Below are positions 61,921-64,000 of a DNA stretch of 64,000 bases, piece by piece. The notes under the pieces were generated by a model. It made no database searches. It saw only the letters and a program-made list of their open reading frames with translations, and was not told the origin of the DNA. The translations under genes were made by a program, and so were the position numbers. How positions within the stretch are numbered: position 1 is the stretch's first letter; each line of letters starts with the position of its first letter. The stretch comes from Halanaerobium sp051746665 (lineage in GTDB: Bacteria; Bacillota; Halanaerobiia; Halanaerobiales; Halanaerobiaceae), in assembly GCA_051746665.1 (NCBI GenBank), contig JBNJFG010000003.1, forward strand, positions 1 through 64,000, read 5' to 3'.

Positions 61921-61998
61921 AAGCTTAAAGTTGGTTAAGTGATAAATAGCTGGTTCCCCTATACCAGTTCTATAAAGTACTTTAACCTCTTTAAGCTT
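61921..61998. repeat. three-tier inverted repeat, possible structured RNA
   Basis: Outer arms AAGCTTAAAG (61921-61930) and 61989-61998 pair perfectly over 10 bp. Middle arms GGTTAAGT (61933-61940) and 61979-61987 pair with one bulge. An inner stem AGCTGGT (61948-61954) pairs with 61963-61969 around an 8-nt loop. No T-run follows. It lies alone between the cupin and aldo/keto reductase genes (61886-62126), where I see no gene. Confidence 0.65.
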
Positions 61999-62126
61999 TA
62001 TTGATTATATATATCACAATCTTTAAATATAAGGCCAAAAATGTTATAATTTAATTGGTTAACGAATTTATAATAAAAATGGATTTTTATTTGACGTAAC
62101 GAATAAATTTCAGGGAGGTATTATTA

Positions 62127-63110
62127 ATGAAATATAGAAAATTAGGTAAAACTGGTTTTGAAGTTTCAGAAGTATCATTTGGTGGCTGGGCAATTGGCGG
62201 CACCTGGGGAGATGTCGAAGATGAGCAGTCAATGGCAGCTTTAGAAGAGGCAGTAGATCAGGGGATTAACTTTTTTGATACTGCTGATGTTTATGGAGAT
62301 GGCCGTAGTGAGCGCTTGATGGCTAAATTGAGACATGAAACAGATAAGAAGATACACATAGCTACCAAAGCTGGTAGAAGACTTGATCCTCATACAGCTG
62401 CAGGCTATAATAAGGAAAATTTAAATAAATTTGTGGACCGCAGTCTTAAAAACCTGGATGTAGATCAAATTGATTTACTGCAGCTGCACTGTCCTCCAAC
62501 TGAAGTTTATGATCAGGAAGAAGTCTTTGAAGCTCTAGAAGAAATGGTTGAAGCTGGTAAAATTAAAAACTATGGTGTCAGTGTTGAAAAAGTAGAAGAG
62601 GCGATGAAGGCCTTAGAATATGAAAATGTAGCTACTGTGCAGATTATTTTCAATATGTTTAGACACAAGCCAGCTGATGAATTTTTTGCCAAAGCCAAAG
62701 AAAAAGGAGTAGGAATTATCTGTAGAGTGCCTCTGGCAAGTGGACTCTTAACAGGTAAATTTTCTAAAGACTCTACTTTTGCCGAAAATGACCACCGAAA
62801 CTTTAATCGTAATGGTGAAGCTTTTGATAAAGGAGAAACTTTTTCCGGTGTAGATTTTGAACTGGGCTTAAAAGCTGTTGAAGAATTAGAAGAAATTAAA
62901 CCAGAAGGCTTAACTATGGCCCAATTTGCACTTAAGTGGATTTTAATGCATGATGCAGTTAGCTGTGTAATTCCTGGCGGTAAAAAACCATGGCAGGTAA
63001 AAGACAATGCAGCTGCTTCTGCAGCGGATGATCTCTCAGCTGAAGTAATGGAGAGAGTAGATGAAATCTATGATGAATATATCAGAGATAGTGTGCATCA
63101 CCTCTGGTAA
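62127..63110 (+). CDS. aldo/keto reductase
   Basis: A 327-residue NADPH-dependent TIM-barrel reductase. The N-terminal MKYRKLGKTGFEVSEVSFGGWAIGG, NFFDTADVYGDGRSERLM (catalytic Asp/Tyr), KIHIATKAGRR (catalytic Lys) and DQIDLLQLHCPP (catalytic His) are all present. The C-terminal cofactor site is SCVIPGGKKPWQVKDNAAA. Substrate unknown; this clade includes general stress and sugar-aldehyde reductases. ATG 62127 follows GGGAGG. Two related boxes, GTTAACGAATTTA and CGTAACGAATAAA, lie in the 70 bases upstream and may be regulatory. Confidence 0.9.
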   Translation: MKYRKLGKTGFEVSEVSFGGWAIGGTWGDVEDEQSMAALEEAVDQGINFFDTADVYGDGRSERLMAKLRHETDKKIHIATKAGRRLDPHTAAGYNKENLNKFVDRSLKNLDVDQIDLLQLHCPPTEVYDQEEVFEALEEMVEAGKIKNYGVSVEKVEEAMKALEYENVATVQIIFNMFRHKPADEFFAKAKEKGVGIICRVPLASGLLTGKFSKDSTFAENDHRNFNRNGEAFDKGETFSGVDFELGLKAVEELEEIKPEGLTMAQFALKWILMHDAVSCVIPGGKKPWQVKDNAAASAADDLSAEVMERVDEIYDEYIRDSVHHLW

Positions 63111-63172
63111 AGTATTTTTTTAGTTAAGGAATTAATTAAAAATGTCTGTATATTAGAACATTGCGAAATAGC

Positions 63173-63200
63173 TTGACAAGAGATTTAAAAGGTATATAAT
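63173..63200 (+). promoter_or_regulatory. strong promoter of the microprotein pair
   Basis: Consensus TTGACA (63173-63178) and TATAAT (63195-63200) are separated by 16 bp. An 80-base leader follows with a small ATAAGT/ACTTAT stem. Confidence 0.8.
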
Positions 63201-63282
63201 AGGGGTAGTAGAAAGAAAATATAAGTAAATCACTTATAATTAATTTAACAACAATAAGTTTATAAGAAAGGGTGATTTAATA

Positions 63283-63411
63283 ATGTTGAATTCTTTATTA
63301 ACATTCATTAAAACAGCTAATACTGAAGGAAGAAGAATCGAAAGTAATGTTCAGTCTGTTAAAGAAAAACAGATTAAGCACGATTCTTTTGCAAACCTGA
63401 ATCATTACTAA
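63283..63411 (+). CDS. 42-residue microprotein, first of a tandem pair
   Basis: A short frame with ATG 63283 and a good ribosome site (AAAGGGTGA). The product starts MLNSLLTFIKTANTEGRR and ends with a FANLNHY motif. It is basic and polar after a short hydrophobic N-terminus, without a signal peptide or full membrane segment. It resembles the second microprotein downstream at both ends (M-L/F-N...F-I/M-K-x-A, and F-x-N-L-x-x-Y), and the 20 bases before each start are nearly the same. It lies behind a near-consensus promoter, so it is probably abundant. I do not recognise the family. Confidence 0.65.
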   Translation: MLNSLLTFIKTANTEGRRIESNVQSVKEKQIKHDSFANLNHY

Positions 63412-63503
63412 AATTGTTTCATTTAAAAGACAATAACTGATTTATAAAAATAAGACAATCATAATTATAACTAAAATAACTTTATAAGAAAGGATGATTG
63501 CAT

Positions 63504-63602
63504 ATGTTTAACAACATGTTCAAATTCATGAAAGAGGCTAGACTTGAATCTTCAAAGAATCAAGAAAAGCTTAATGCATTTAAAAACTTAGGAAACTACT
63601 AA
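63504..63602 (+). CDS. 32-residue microprotein, second of a tandem pair
   Basis: ATG 63504 follows AAAGGATGA, within an upstream segment (TTTATAAGAAAGG) that repeats the one before the first microprotein. The product begins MFNNMFKFMKEARLESS and ends FKNLGNY. The shared start and end with the 42-residue protein, plus matched leader DNA, point to a duplication followed by loss of about ten middle residues. A clean terminator follows 24 bases later. Function unknown. Confidence 0.65.
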   Translation: MFNNMFKFMKEARLESSKNQEKLNAFKNLGNY

Positions 63603-63626
63603 TCAACTAATAAATGATGATAATTA

Positions 63627-63650
63627 AACCACCCCTACCGGGTGGTTTTT
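63627..63650 (+). terminator. terminator after the microprotein pair
   Basis: AACCACCC (63627-63634) and GGGTGGTT (63640-63647) pair around CTACC and run into five T. Confidence 0.9.
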
Positions 63651-63685
63651 GTTATTTAAGTCTAATTTTTGTTATTTAAGCCTAG
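63646..63685. repeat. two tandem 20-bp direct repeats
   Basis: TTTTTGTTATTTAAGTCTAA (63646-63665) is repeated at 63666-63685 with two changes. The first copy includes the terminator T-run. Probably a local duplication. Confidence 0.6.
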
Positions 63686-63733
63686 ATATATTATAATAAG
63701 AAATAGAACAGAAAATAAATAGGAGGTATATTT

Positions 63734-64000
63734 ATGAGTACACATATTGGTGCTAAAAAAGGAGAAATTGCCGAAACAATTCTGCTGCCAGGGGATCCAT
63801 TAAGAGCAAAATTTATAGCAGAAAATTATTTAGAAGATGTAACTCAATATAATGATGTTAGAGGAATGTATGGATTTACTGGAACATATAAGGGAAAGAG
63901 AATTTCAACTCAGGGAACCGGAATGGGTATGCCCTCTCTTTCAATTTATGTTAATGAATTAATTAGAGATTATGGAGTTAAAAATTTGATTAGAGTAGGC
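63734..64000 (+). CDS. deoD: purine nucleoside phosphorylase DeoD, N-terminal part
   Basis: The first 89 codons of a gene cut by the right edge. MSTHIGAKKGEIAETILLPGDPLRAKFIAENYLED is the DeoD signature, with the phosphate-binding Arg in PGDPLRAK, and GTYKGKRISTQGTGMGMPSLSIYVNELI follows. The enzyme splits purine nucleosides with phosphate to base and (deoxy)ribose 1-phosphate in the cytoplasm. ATG 63734 follows AGGAGG. It has its own start after the microprotein terminator. Confidence 0.93.
   Translation, partial: MSTHIGAKKGEIAETILLPGDPLRAKFIAENYLEDVTQYNDVRGMYGFTGTYKGKRISTQGTGMGMPSLSIYVNELIRDYGVKNLIRVG

Noticed and set aside
1..64000. CRISPR array, tRNA or rRNA genes, insertion sequences, prophage
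   Set aside because: No spaced direct repeats, cloverleaf-like blocks, transposase or phage genes were seen in reading both strands; without a scan tool a degenerate copy could be missed.

Overview
The window looks like a chromosomal piece of a low-GC, AT-rich, anaerobic Gram-positive-type bacterium. Strong AGGAGG-like ribosome sites, many TTG starts, a SAM-I riboswitch and the gene families all fit the Clostridia/Halanaerobiales side of the Firmicutes. Halanaerobium-like is my best guess from memory of such proteins, not a search result. I saw no rRNA, tRNA, IS element, prophage or CRISPR array.

Layout. (1) 1-2785: a PhnD-PhnC-PhnE-PhnE phosphonate-type ABC importer, cut at the left edge. 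(2) 3025-5697: a small methyltransferase, an MFS transporter and a SprA-type HExxH protein. (3) 5874-22200: a sugar region. It holds a ROK repressor with galE and galK, then a two-component pair (a histidine kinase carrying a degenerate ABC-ATPase domain, and an ANTAR response regulator), then a terminator-bearing leader and an AraFGH-type importer. A mutarotase-like protein, an AraC regulator, a large DUF5107/TPR protein and a GH3 glycosidase follow.

(4) 22356-48723: the most striking region. It is a long, mostly overlapping gene run encoding an archaeal-type tetrahydromethanopterin (H4MPT)/methanofuran (MF) one-carbon module. It contains a sigma-54 activator; cofactor genes (HisA-like/DmrB-like fusion, DHPS-like, DUF447, mptG, mptA, mfnB, mfnF, mfnE, a MfnD-like ligase, a MptN/RimK-like ligase, two ATP-grasp or CitG-like accessory proteins); and enzymes (mtdB, mch, ftr, fwdD, fwdB, fwdA, fwdC). 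DUF2193 heads the enzyme run behind a good -24/-12 promoter. folP, folB and folK follow, and rpoN lies at the far end. FwdB keeps its iron-sulfur cysteines and the metal-ligand cysteine, and FwdD is present. The complex therefore looks like a redox-active formylmethanofuran dehydrogenase rather than the Fhc hydrolase of aerobic methylotrophs.

(5) 48754-51362: a SAM riboswitch controlling metY and metA for methionine synthesis via O-acetylhomoserine. (6) 51542-61885: an oligopeptide-type ABC importer with a GH1 beta-glucosidase, a GH94-like phosphorylase and a cupin, probably for beta-gluco-oligosaccharides. (7) 61921-64000: a three-tier inverted repeat, an aldo/keto reductase, two tandem related microproteins behind a strong promoter, and the start of deoD.

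How it fits together: the sugar and beta-glucoside regions feed fermentation. The C1 region would move one-carbon units between the formyl-MF/CO2 level and methylene-H4MPT under sigma-54 control. No methylene-H4MPT reductase, Fae or ferredoxin-type Fwd subunits are seen here, so the C1 donor or acceptor and the electron partner are open questions.
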